From the NCBI GenBank assembly GCA_013151935.1, contig JAADHI010000016.1, positions 1 to 35,527 of the forward strand: 35,527 bases of DNA. Direction: 5' to 3'. The translations under genes were made by a program, and so were the position numbers. Position 1 is the stretch's first letter. Every line of letters starts with the position of its first letter. Under the pieces are notes generated by a model that made no database searches, was not told the origin of the DNA, and worked only from the letters and a program-made list of their open reading frames with translations. This DNA comes from Candidatus Manganitrophaceae bacterium (GTDB lineage Bacteria; Nitrospirota; Nitrospiria; SBBL01; JAADHI01). Shown here piece by piece: positions 1 to 7,164 of this stretch.

Positions 1-779
1 CAATTTCAACTCAAAAACAAGCCCTCAATGCATTGGTTTTTCTCTATCGCGAAGTGCTGGATTTGCCTCTAGAGGGCAAATTGGCTCCTATTCGTGCAAA
101 ACGCAGGCAAAAACCTCCGACGGTGCTCACGCAAGAAGAGGTTCAGCGTCTTTTCCAAAAAATGGATGGCACACATGCCCTGATGGCAAAGTTGCTGTAT
201 GGCTCCGGTTTGCGACTGATGGAATGTATTCGGCTGCGCATTCAGGATATTGATTTTGGGCAAAATAAAATATTTGTCCGCGGCGGTAAAGGTGGGAAGG
301 ATCGGGTCACGCTGCTTCCTCACAATATCAGCCCTTTGTTGGCATCTCACGTTGCCGATGTGGTTCAGCTTCATGGTCGAGATAAAAAAGCCGGTTTTGG
401 ACAGGTACATATTTCGGAAGCTCTCTCTCGAAAATGGCCAAAAGCCGCTCTGGAGACAGGGTGGCAATATGTTTTTCCTTCAAAAAAACGATCAATTGAC
501 CCGAGATCGGGACAGGAGCACAGACACCACGTCTTGGAATCGGGTTTGCAAAAAGCGGTGAAGCTGGCGGGTTTCCGGGCGGATATTCTAAAACGCGCGG
601 GCTGCCACACCTTGCGTCATAGTTTTGCCACGCACATGCTGGAAAATGGAGTGAATATCAGAACACTGCAAACCCTCTTGGGGCATGCAGATGTTAAAAC
701 AACTGAAATATATACTCATGTGATGCAACACAAGCTCAACGAGCTACAAAGCCCACTCGACAATCTTATTGAGAATTAG
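1..779 (+). CDS. intI: Integron-type tyrosine recombinase IntI (5' end outside window)
   Basis: Site-specific tyrosine recombinase of the integron integrase group, which moves gene cassettes between attC and attI sites. The reading frame is open from base 3 at the window edge, so the N-terminus is missing (about 258 residues seen; complete IntI proteins are about 320-340). The first visible residues, STQKQALNALVFLYREVL, match the N-terminal SAM-like domain of IntI. The catalytic set is present: Arg in GSGLRLMEC, Lys in GGKGGKDR, HTLRHSF, LGHADVKTTE and the nucleophile Tyr at 711-713 (YTHV). The insert that separates IntI from XerC/D is present around 400-520 (ISEALSRKWPKA, GWQYVFPS, DPRSG). 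The C-terminus SPLD is also IntI-like. In usual integrons attI and the cassettes lie beyond the intI start, so any array should be left of this window. Downstream is gltX, convergent. Confidence 0.92.
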   Translation, partial: ISTQKQALNALVFLYREVLDLPLEGKLAPIRAKRRQKPPTVLTQEEVQRLFQKMDGTHALMAKLLYGSGLRLMECIRLRIQDIDFGQNKIFVRGGKGGKDRVTLLPHNISPLLASHVADVVQLHGRDKKAGFGQVHISEALSRKWPKAALETGWQYVFPSKKRSIDPRSGQEHRHHVLESGLQKAVKLAGFRADILKRAGCHTLRHSFATHMLENGVNIRTLQTLLGHADVKTTEIYTHVMQHKLNELQSPLDNLIEN

Positions 780-835
780 GAAGTCTCTGAACTTGGGTCG
801 GCTTTCTTCTCTCCATTGCCTTTTCTTTCTCAATT

Positions 836-893
836 TGACGTGCTAAGAATATTTTAATGAGGTTTTGATAAGGGAACACGTCATCCAAAATGA
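836..893. repeat. Spaced 7-bp inverted repeat in the intI-gltX spacer
   Basis: TGACGTG at 836-842 is mirrored exactly by CACGTCA at 887-893, with 44 bases between. It lies in the A/T-rich, gene-free spacer 780-979 between the convergent intI and gltX genes. The overall length resembles a short attC site, but the RYYYAAC/GTTRRRY core boxes are not present, so function is unknown and chance is possible. Confidence 0.4.
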
Positions 894-947
894 GGTAAAA
901 GCTTGGAATAAAATAAAAATAGAATTTTTTCATCAATCAATGACTTG

Positions 948-978
948 CCCCACTTTGAAAAAGGGGGGCAAGGGGGGA
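948..978. repeat. C/G-run hairpin repeat downstream of gltX
   Basis: CCCC-A-CTTT (948-956) pairs with AAAGGGG (960-967) around a GAA loop, followed by more G runs up to 978, directly next to the gltX stop codon. From memory, closely similar C-run/CTTTTTCAAAG/G-run elements recur between genes in many bacterial genomes. It may act as a terminator or mRNA-end hairpin for gltX on the minus strand, but there is no strong U tract after it. Whether it is dispersed in this genome cannot be judged from one copy. Confidence 0.5.
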
Positions 979-979
979 T

Positions 980-2401
980 TTAAACCGACTTCAACAAGGC
1001 AATCTGCTGATCAATGCGTTTGAGCGATTTTTCTTTGCCCAAAATTTCCAGTACATCAAAGATACCGGGACTGACCGTTTTTCCCGTCACCGCGGCTCGA
1101 ATGGGCTGGGCGATTTTTGCAAGCTTCTTTTCCAATTTTTCACAAATACCCTGAAAAGCTTCTTTTAAGGGATCGTGCTCAAAAGGCGTCTCGGCCAAGG
1201 TATTACGTACGGTCTCTAAAATGGGCAGGTTTTCTACTTTTAGAAATTTTTTTGTTTTTTCGTCGTAGGGGATTTCATCCTGAAAATAACAAGCCGTCGA
1301 TTCTGCCATTTCTACGATGCTGCGAGAGCGCTCGCGCAGGGCCAGGATCACCTGATTTAGTTTCTCGAGGTCGATCCCCTCTTTTTGGATGCCGAGCTTT
1401 GCAAGATGCGGCAATAAGGGTGGGGTTAAAAATTCGGGGGTCCCGGTTTTGATGTAGTGGGCGTTGATCCAATTGAGTTTTTCAGGATTGAAAATGGCGG
1501 CAGAACTGCCCACATCTTCAACGGAAAATTTTTCAATCAATTCCTGTAAGGAAAAAATTTCCTGATCCTGATACGACCAGCCCAGACGTACAAGATAATT
1601 GATCATTGCCTCCGGTAAATAGCCTTCTTCACGATATTGCTGCACGGCCGTCGCGCCGTGACGTTTGGAAAGACGGGCTTTATCCGCACCCAAAATCATC
1701 GGCACATGTGCAAATTTGGGCACCGGATAGCCAAAGGCCTCATAAAGCTGGATCTGACGCGGGGTGTTATTGAGATGGTCATCGCCCCGAATCACATGGC
1801 TTATTGCCATCGCGACATCATCCACAACCACAACGAGATTGTAGGTGGGGGTGCCATCGGAACGTGCGATAATCAAGTCGTCCATCGTGCTGCGATCAAA
1901 AACAACCTCACCTTTCACGAGATCATTCACCACAATTTTGCCTTCAGCTTGCGCTTTAAATCGGATGGCGAAAGGCAAATCTGGCGTAAGCCCACTGAGC
2001 TTGCGGCAACGCCCATCGTAGCGCGGCACGCGTTTTTCTTTCATCGCCAACTGACGCCGTTCTTTCAATTCGTCTGCGGTGCAATAACAGGGATAGGCCA
2101 AACCTTTTTCAAGTAACTCGGCCACCTTTGATTTATAAAGATCAAAGCGCTCACCCTGACGTAAGACATCCCCCGCGCCGCCTTCCCATTGATCCCAATC
2201 CAGACCCAGCCAGCGCATGCCGTCTAAAATGGCTTCGACGGCTTCATCCGTGGAGCGCGCTTGGTCGGTGTCTTCAATACGAAGAAAAAATTTCCCGCCA
2301 TGATGACGCGCATACAACCAATTAAAAAGGGCGGTTCTGGCCCCGCCGATGTGTAAAAAACCCGTGGGACTGGGGGCAAAACGAACACGTACTTCAGACA
2401 T
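980..2401 (-). CDS. gltX: Glutamyl-tRNA synthetase
   Basis: Class I aminoacyl-tRNA synthetase that charges tRNA-Glu with glutamate in the cytoplasm. The 473-residue length is normal for the bacterial enzyme. The N-terminus RFAPSPTGFLHIGGART carries the HIGH-type signature (HIGG at residues 17-20), and KARLSK at residues 241-246 is the KMSKS-type loop. CYC followed by YDGRC around residues 105-135 fits the zinc-binding motif of bacterial GltX. The C-terminal part is the helical anticodon-binding domain. The ATG at 2399-2401 has a GAGG ribosome-binding site shortly upstream. The gene is convergent with intI and divergent from the small secreted protein at 2651. Whether it also charges tRNA-Gln (non-discriminating) cannot be read from the sequence here. 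Confidence 0.97.
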   Translation of the reverse strand: MSEVRVRFAPSPTGFLHIGGARTALFNWLYARHHGGKFFLRIEDTDQARSTDEAVEAILDGMRWLGLDWDQWEGGAGDVLRQGERFDLYKSKVAELLEKGLAYPCYCTADELKERRQLAMKEKRVPRYDGRCRKLSGLTPDLPFAIRFKAQAEGKIVVNDLVKGEVVFDRSTMDDLIIARSDGTPTYNLVVVVDDVAMAISHVIRGDDHLNNTPRQIQLYEAFGYPVPKFAHVPMILGADKARLSKRHGATAVQQYREEGYLPEAMINYLVRLGWSYQDQEIFSLQELIEKFSVEDVGSSAAIFNPEKLNWINAHYIKTGTPEFLTPPLLPHLAKLGIQKEGIDLEKLNQVILALRERSRSIVEMAESTACYFQDEIPYDEKTKKFLKVENLPILETVRNTLAETPFEHDPLKEAFQGICEKLEKKLAKIAQPIRAAVTGKTVSPGIFDVLEILGKEKSLKRIDQQIALLKSV

Positions 2402-2446
2402 CTAAAGACCTCACTTTATTTTCTTTATTCAAAACCAAAGGGAAAA

Positions 2447-2476
2447 ATTATGACATTTCCAAGATCAGATTGTAAA
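2447..2476 (-). promoter_or_regulatory. Predicted sigma-70 promoter of gltX
   Basis: On the minus strand, TTTACA (2471-2476) and CATAAT (2447-2452) are separated by 18 bases, 46 bases upstream of the gltX start codon. The match is decent (4/6 and 5/6) but unproven. Confidence 0.5.
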
Positions 2477-2547
2477 GAAACACAGCTTGGATTAAAAACA
2501 ATACCTGATATGTCATTTTCGAGTGGTTTATTGTTGTTCTCTAAAGT

Positions 2548-2576
2548 TTGTTTTAATGGATTAAATCCGATATAGT
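2548..2576 (+). promoter_or_regulatory. Predicted sigma-70 promoter of the small secreted protein
   Basis: TTGTTT (2548-2553), 17-base spacer, TATAGT (2571-2576). The start site would be near 2583, giving a leader of roughly 65 bases before the ATG at 2651. The -10 box is strong and the -35 box is partial. Confidence 0.6.
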
Positions 2577-2650
2577 CGGCGAACGTTTCTCAAAACCCAG
2601 TTAAATATGAGAAATGCCACCTTAACACCCACGTAATAGGAGTCCCTTCT

Positions 2651-2935
2651 ATGAGAACACTTGGTTTATTTGTTGTTGCACTCTCTATGGTCTTTAGTTT
2701 TGCTGTCGCAGGTTTTGCAAGCGGCGAGCACCCCGGTGGTCATGGCGATGTCGTTGTTGGTGAAATCGTAAAAGCTGAAGGCGCATTTGTGACCGTCAAA
2801 GACGATCACGGAAAATCACACAAATTTCATGTCGATAAGTCCACCCACCTTAAGGGAAAAATCAAAGCGGGTGCGAAAGTGGAGGTCGAAGCAACCGACG
2901 GTGGTCACGCCATCTCCATGACAGTCAAAGAATAG
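2651..2935 (+). CDS. Small secreted protein of unknown function, likely beta-barrel (OB-like) domain
   Basis: A 94-residue protein with a classical signal peptide (MRTLG, hydrophobic core, cleavage probably near FAS-GEH around residue 25). The mature part (about 70 residues) has a beta-rich pattern: GEIVKAEGAFVTVKDDHGK, then HVDKSTHLKGKIKAGAKVEVEATDGGHAISM. This resembles small periplasmic proteins with an OB- or DUF5666-like fold, but I cannot assign a family with certainty. His-rich stretches (GEHPGGHGD, GGHA) could bind metal; that is inference. The start is supported by AGGAG about 10 bases upstream. The gene stands alone, with its own promoter at 2548-2576 and a strong terminator at 2961-2999, so it is probably a monocistronic mRNA. 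Confidence 0.85.
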   Translation: MRTLGLFVVALSMVFSFAVAGFASGEHPGGHGDVVVGEIVKAEGAFVTVKDDHGKSHKFHVDKSTHLKGKIKAGAKVEVEATDGGHAISMTVKE

Positions 2936-2960
2936 CACCCGGACAAGACTTAGCTTTTTT

Positions 2961-2999
2961 AAAGCCCCGCCTTGCATGGAAGCAGGCCGGGGCTTTTTT
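2961..2999 (+). terminator. Rho-independent terminator
   Basis: AAAGCCCCG (2961-2969) pairs perfectly with CGGGGCTTT (2988-2996), the stem continues inward with small bulges, and six T follow (2994-2999). It ends the transcript of the gene at 2651. The stem lies immediately next to the stop of the convergent HAD gene and may serve it too, although its U tract on that strand is short. Confidence 0.93.
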
Positions 3000-3001
3000 G
3001 C

Positions 3002-3721
3002 TTATAAAGGCTTATCAAGAAAGACACCAATCTCTCGTAGATCTCTAATGCATTCTGCTTGATCAGCCTCCGAAGCATGAGCGCCCCGCTCAATCAAGAG
3101 TGCGCTCATTCCCACCGATTCTGGCCCCACAACATCATTTTGATAGTGATCACCGATATACAGGGACTCAGAAGGCATCAGACCTGAGGTTTTCAAAGTT
3201 TTTTCAAATATTGCAGGGTGGGGTTTTGCGACCGAGTTTTGGCTCGAAAAGACGATGGGATCAAAATAGTCGTAGATTCCCAAGTGCCGACAAATGGGAA
3301 TAAGGCGAGAGTCAAAGTTTGAAATAATACCCAGCGTGAATCCCGATTTTTTTAATGATGCTAAGACAGATTGAGTCTCAGGAAAAAGTCTCCAGGGCGC
3401 TTCACTTGCAAAAAAACCATATAACTCTTCAAAAAAAGCATCGAAGCGCGGAAAATCAATCTTCAGAAACACATCGCGCACAAGCGTATACCACCATGCA
3501 TATTCCAATTGCGACAGGGTCTCTTTGTCAGCATCGGGAAAAGCCAAGGGTGGCGCTTTTTTGAACGCATTTTTAAATCGTTTATCAAGGGTTTCAACTT
3601 CAATTTTCACCCCATATCGTGCTGCGGTTTGGCTGTAATAAAATCCAATCGCCTCTTTTGCTTCAAATAAGGTATCCCCTGCATCAAAAAATATGCCTTT
3701 GATGGACGTGTTTTTCTTCAT
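3002..3721 (-). CDS. HAD-superfamily hydrolase (HAD-IA type)
   Basis: A 239-residue cytoplasmic haloacid-dehalogenase-like hydrolase with an alpha-helical cap between motifs I and II. Motif I is FFDAGDTL (nucleophile Asp13), motif II LGIISNFDSR, motif III Lys in SVAKPHPAIF, and motif IV YIGDHYQND. The Asp normally two residues after the nucleophile, the general acid/base of phosphatases, is Gly15 here, with an Asp one position later. Such variants occur in dehalogenase-like and HDHD3-like branches, so a simple phosphomonoesterase role is uncertain. The ATG overlaps the TGA of panE by four bases (ATGA at 3718-3721), so the two are translationally coupled and share a transcript. The substrate is unknown. 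Confidence 0.9.
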   Translation of the reverse strand: MKKNTSIKGIFFDAGDTLFEAKEAIGFYYSQTAARYGVKIEVETLDKRFKNAFKKAPPLAFPDADKETLSQLEYAWWYTLVRDVFLKIDFPRFDAFFEELYGFFASEAPWRLFPETQSVLASLKKSGFTLGIISNFDSRLIPICRHLGIYDYFDPIVFSSQNSVAKPHPAIFEKTLKTSGLMPSESLYIGDHYQNDVVGPESVGMSALLIERGAHASEADQAECIRDLREIGVFLDKPL

Positions 3722-4683
3722 TTTAGATTCTCTTTGAGCCGATTTTTCATCTGCAAACCCTTGACCAAGGCATAAAGCATCTCGTTTACAGGTGTGGGCA
3801 CGCCGTTCTTTTTGCCACGTCTTAACAAATCGCCATTTAAGTATTCAACTTCGGTCTCTTTGCCCTGTCGATAATCCTCGTACATTGAGGTGTAATAATC
3901 TTTCAAATCATACGAGGCCTCAATCGTCTGCTCTATTATTTTCTGTTTTATGAAAATCCCTTCTGACGCAGCAACTGCAATGATTTCAGCAATGCCTTTG
4001 CGAACGATTTCTTTGAGTTCTGTATGCCCTAATACCAAAGAGATGGGGTAATCTAAAATCACCGAAAGTGGGTTAAAAGTGGCATTCCAGCATAATTTTT
4101 TCCACTTGTCACGGCGAATATCGGTCGAAAGACGGCAGTGAATCCCGGCCTCAGATAAAAGATGATGAACGGCTTCGGCACGTGGACTTTGTTCTCCCGA
4201 CAACTCACCCAGGGTAATCATGCCACGACGGGCATGCTCAACGACACCCAATTGATTTAATCGCGCCGTAATGAAAGCCACTCCCGCAAGCACACAAGGT
4301 TTTTCATAATAGTTCAGAATATCATCTTCGGCCCCTACCCCATTTTGAAGCGTTAGAATCACAGCGCCTTTTTCAACAAGCGGTACAAGTTGAGGCAAGA
4401 GCGGCGCAAGATCTTGACATTTAACGGCGAGTATAATCAGATCAACTGCCTCGATTTTATCAAGAGACTTGAGCAGAGTCGGTTGCACGACAAAATCCCC
4501 CTCAGCACTTACAATTTTCAGCCCATTTTCAGAAATGACCTGAAAGCGATTTTCTCTCACCAGGAAACACAAATCCACACCCGACTTGATGAGCAGCGCA
4601 CCAAAATATCCTCCAACGGCACCCGCCCCGACCACAAGCACTTTTTGTATTTTACTGATCTGCGGCAAAACATCTTCCCCCAT
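3718..4683 (-). CDS. panE: 2-dehydropantoate 2-reductase (ketopantoate reductase)
   Basis: NADPH-dependent reduction of ketopantoate to pantoate in pantothenate/CoA synthesis. The 321-residue protein has an N-terminal Rossmann fold, VLVVGAGAVGGYFG (about residues 15-28), and the family signatures LTLQNGVGAED and DIRRDKWKKLCWNATFNPLS, whose Lys is the catalytic residue of the ApbA/PanE C-terminal domain. The family includes paralogues acting on other 2-keto acids, so pantoate synthesis is likely but not certain; no panB or panC is nearby. Start ATG at 4681-4683 has a purine-rich AAGAGAG directly upstream. It is the first gene of the two-gene unit with the HAD hydrolase and is divergent from the gene at 4878. 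Confidence 0.88.
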   Translation of the reverse strand: MGEDVLPQISKIQKVLVVGAGAVGGYFGALLIKSGVDLCFLVRENRFQVISENGLKIVSAEGDFVVQPTLLKSLDKIEAVDLIILAVKCQDLAPLLPQLVPLVEKGAVILTLQNGVGAEDDILNYYEKPCVLAGVAFITARLNQLGVVEHARRGMITLGELSGEQSPRAEAVHHLLSEAGIHCRLSTDIRRDKWKKLCWNATFNPLSVILDYPISLVLGHTELKEIVRKGIAEIIAVAASEGIFIKQKIIEQTIEASYDLKDYYTSMYEDYRQGKETEVEYLNGDLLRRGKKNGVPTPVNEMLYALVKGLQMKNRLKENLK

Positions 4684-4877
4684 CTCTCTTGTACTTCTAC
4701 ATCAACAAAAAGAATGATACTCGAAACAAAACACAAGAACAATTGAAAGCTTTCTCTCCAAAAAAGAATCAAAATCATCCCTTACATTTATACTGTCTTG
4801 CTCATTTTTATTGGATAAAGCATGATTTTTCATGCCTTTAGTCGGTCTGTTGACAAAGATGATGTGAAGGTTTAGAT

Positions 4878-5174
4878 TTGTCGAAAATTAAACCAAGCGA
4901 GGCGCAAATGGAACTGGAATATTTAGGGATATTAGAGAGTCGCATTCAAGAAATAATCGGACTACTCCACACCACAAAAGAGGAAAACCGTATTTTGGAA
5001 GAACGGCTTTCCGAGCAGACTGAAGCTTTTCAGGCCCTGCAAGCAGAGCGAGAAGAAGTACGGCAGCGGGTTGAACGTATTTTAGGCAACTTAAGCCATA
5101 TCAATAATGAGAAAGAAAATGTCATGGCTGAACAAAGAGTGGAGCCGGAAGATGGACACGAAACTCCATATTGA
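4878..5174 (+). CDS. Small coiled-coil protein upstream of zapA
   Basis: A 98-residue soluble protein, almost entirely one long coiled coil (about residues 8-75, rich in E, Q, L and R in heptad-like order: LESRIQEIIGLLHTTKEENRILEERL). It starts at TTG 4878 with GAAGG about 7 bases upstream; no better ATG precedes the conserved-looking part. Its last 23 bases overlap the start of zapA, so the two are coupled. Short coiled-coil proteins encoded just before zapA are common in proteobacteria and are usually annotated as hypothetical or ZapB-like. A role in Z-ring assembly is inferred from position and shape only. Confidence 0.8.
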   Translation: MSKIKPSEAQMELEYLGILESRIQEIIGLLHTTKEENRILEERLSEQTEAFQALQAEREEVRQRVERILGNLSHINNEKENVMAEQRVEPEDGHETPY

Positions 5175-5448
5175 AATCTTCGGACGTCAATACACCCTGC
5201 GTGGCCAGTCGGATCAAAGTTACGCCGATGAGCTGGTCGCCCTTGTGGATAAAAAGATGCGCGAGATCTCAAAACATTCCCCCGGTAGCCCTTTCTCAAA
5301 ACTTGCGGTACTGGCGGCGATTAACATTGCCCACGAGCTGGTGCAAGCCAAGAACACGGCGCAGGTCACGGAAACGGCCCTAAATGGCAAAACCCAAGAG
5401 ATGATCAAAAATATCGAAGCAATACTCAAACCCTCCCCTCCAGAATAA
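5152..5448 (+). CDS. zapA: Cell division protein ZapA
   Basis: FtsZ-ring-associated protein that binds and bundles FtsZ filaments at midcell. The 98 residues from ATG 5152 are the normal ZapA length: an N-terminal globular part (LHIEIFGRQYTLRGQSDQSYADELVALVDKKM) followed by a coiled-coil helix (LAVLAAINIAHELVQAK through the C-terminus). The start at 5152 rather than the in-frame ATG at 5107 is set by GGAG at 5141-5144 seven bases upstream and by alignment to the family. It overlaps the upstream coiled-coil gene and lies 80 bases before the 6S RNA gene, the same order as zapA-ssrS in many proteobacteria. Confidence 0.93.
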   Translation: MDTKLHIEIFGRQYTLRGQSDQSYADELVALVDKKMREISKHSPGSPFSKLAVLAAINIAHELVQAKNTAQVTETALNGKTQEMIKNIEAILKPSPPE

Positions 5449-5528
5449 ATCCTGATTTATATCTTCTGGCCCCATCGTTTTCTTGATATTCAAGACCATC
5501 TTTGTTAGTCTTATTTTCACTTAAATAT

Positions 5529-5705
5529 ATCCCTGCTTTGTGCGTGGGCGGGTAATCCTCGAACCTAACTTTTGTGCAAGGGAGCTGAGTCCAAGGCGGT
5601 TGTGAGCATGTTCCAGCGTGACCGGAAAAGCCTAATGCCACCATCTCGGTGCCCACCTGGTGACCCAGGTTTGATTTGATCTCCTTCTCACGGCAAAGTG
5701 GGGAT
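5529..5705 (+). ncRNA. ssrS: 6S RNA
   Basis: RNA that mimics an open promoter and sequesters sigma-70 RNA polymerase. The ends form a 12-bp closing helix (5529-5540, ATCCCTGCTTTG, with 5694-5705, CAAAGTGGGGAT, two G-U pairs). The conserved 3' side of the central region, GGCGGTTGTGAGCATG (5595-5610) then CCGGAAAAGCCTAATGCC (5622-5639), closely parallels E. coli 6S RNA (GCGGTTGGTGAGCATGCTC and CCGAGAAGCCTTAAAACTGC). The length of about 177 bases is typical. A T run directly after the closing helix (5705-5711) could act in termination. Location after zapA is the classic place for ssrS. The small pRNA start site in the central bubble cannot be placed without folding. Confidence 0.93.
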
Positions 5706-5805
5706 TTTTTTCCCCAAAATATCAATGTCTTTTAGAACGCCACATACAAACCCTTCCCTCAGTAATCCCTCTGGACAGTTAAAAATAAGGTCTTAAAACT
5801 ACATC

Positions 5806-7152
5806 ATGGATCTTTTTAAAGATCAAAACAGTCCTCTTAAGCCTTCAGCCCCTTTAGCCTGGCGTATGCAACCCAAAGATTTTTCGGAATACAGTGGACA
5901 AAAACATTTGCTTGGGCCCGGTCAATTTCTTCGTCGGGCCATTGAAGCCGACCGAGTTTCATCCCTCATCCTCTACGGCCCGCCGGGTTGTGGGAAAACC
6001 GCGCTCGCCCACCTCATCGCAAACTACAGCCAATCCATTTTCACTGACTTAAATGCAGTCACCGCAGGCATAACAGAAATCCGACAAGTCATCTCAAATG
6101 CCCAAAAAATAAAAATGCGCTCTGGACAAAAAACCCTTGTACTCATTGATGAAATTCACCGTTTTAATAAAGTCCAACAATCGGCCCTGCTACCCGATGT
6201 GGAACGCGGCACCATCACCCTCGTGGGTGCCTCCACACAAAATCCCTTTTTCAGTATCATTCCCGCACTCTCTTCACGGTCTCAAATCGTAGAGCTCCAG
6301 CCTTTAAGACCCGAAGATCTCTCATTTTTGTTAGATCGGGCCATTTCCGACCCTGAACGTGGATTGGGAAAATTAAAACTCATCGTCACGGAAGCTGCGA
6401 AAAGCCACCTCATTGAAACAAGCGATGGCGATGCCCGAAAACTTTTAAATACCCTTGAAATTGGCGCAAGCACGACCCCAGCCGATGCAGAAGGGGTCAT
6501 TCATTTTGACCGTGCAGTTGCAGAGTCCTCCATTCAAAAAAAGGCGCTCCGCTACGAAAATAAGGACGATCATTACGATACGATTTCAGCCTTCATTAAA
6601 AGCATCCGAGGTTCTGACCCCGATGCCGCGATTTATTGGCTGGGCAAAATGATTTATGCAGGAGAAGACCCCCTTTTTATCGCCCGGCGTTTGATTATTG
6701 CGGCCGCCGAAGATATCGGCAATGCCGACCCACAAGCCCTTGGTATTGCAATCTCCGCTCATCAGGCCATTGAAGCCATCGGGATGCCCGAAGGCCGTAT
6801 TCCGCTCGCAGAAGCCGTGACTTATCTCGCATCTGCCCCAAAAAGCAATGCCGCGTATCTGGCGATTGATACCGTACTCAATGAGATTGAAAGTGGACGC
6901 ATCATGGAAGTGCCACAACACCTCAAAGACGCCCACTACAAAGGCGCCTCACAACTCAACAGAGGAAAGAATTATCTCTATCCTCACGATCATCCGGGAC
7001 ATTTTGTCGCACAGGATTATTTACCCGAAAAACGTGTTTTTTATTCTCCCACTCAGCAGGGCTATGAAAGGGAAATCGCAGCACGGCTTAAAAAGTGGCG
7101 CGAAATCCGACAAGGCTCAAAATCCAATCCTTCTCCCAAAGAAAAAGACTAG
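5806..7152 (+). CDS. rarA: Replication-associated recombination protein RarA (MgsA)
   Basis: AAA+ ATPase of the RarA/MgsA/WRNIP1 family that acts at stalled replication forks with SSB and RecA. The 448-residue length is normal. It begins [23 protein letters not shown], has Walker A GPPGCGKT (residues 58-65), Walker [13 protein letters not shown] (Asp115-Glu116), the sensor-1 region [11 protein letters not shown], the arginine-finger region SSRSQIVEL, and the C-terminal tetramerisation domain with [16 protein letters not shown] and [10 protein letters not shown]. It follows the 6S RNA gene by 100 bases, and xseA begins 12 bases after its stop, so the two DNA-maintenance genes are probably co-transcribed. 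Confidence 0.96.
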   Translation: MDLFKDQNSPLKPSAPLAWRMQPKDFSEYSGQKHLLGPGQFLRRAIEADRVSSLILYGPPGCGKTALAHLIANYSQSIFTDLNAVTAGITEIRQVISNAQKIKMRSGQKTLVLIDEIHRFNKVQQSALLPDVERGTITLVGASTQNPFFSIIPALSSRSQIVELQPLRPEDLSFLLDRAISDPERGLGKLKLIVTEAAKSHLIETSDGDARKLLNTLEIGASTTPADAEGVIHFDRAVAESSIQKKALRYENKDDHYDTISAFIKSIRGSDPDAAIYWLGKMIYAGEDPLFIARRLIIAAAEDIGNADPQALGIAISAHQAIEAIGMPEGRIPLAEAVTYLASAPKSNAAYLAIDTVLNEIESGRIMEVPQHLKDAHYKGASQLNRGKNYLYPHDHPGHFVAQDYLPEKRVFYSPTQQGYEREIAARLKKWREIRQGSKSNPSPKEKD

Positions 7153-7164
7153 AGGGTTTTCTTG

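Noticed and set aside
836-893. Inverted repeat near intI considered as an attC site
   Set aside because: The repeat ends do not fit the RYYYAAC and GTTRRRY core boxes, and it lies downstream of intI rather than on the attI side.
4850-4855. TTGACA upstream of the coiled-coil gene considered as a -35 box
   Set aside because: A -10 box at 17 bases would fall on the start codon at 4878 and no match is present there.
5426-5725. A 99-codon minus-strand reading frame between zapA and rarA
   Set aside because: It lies over the 6S RNA gene, has no recognisable protein features and is explained as antisense of a structured RNA.
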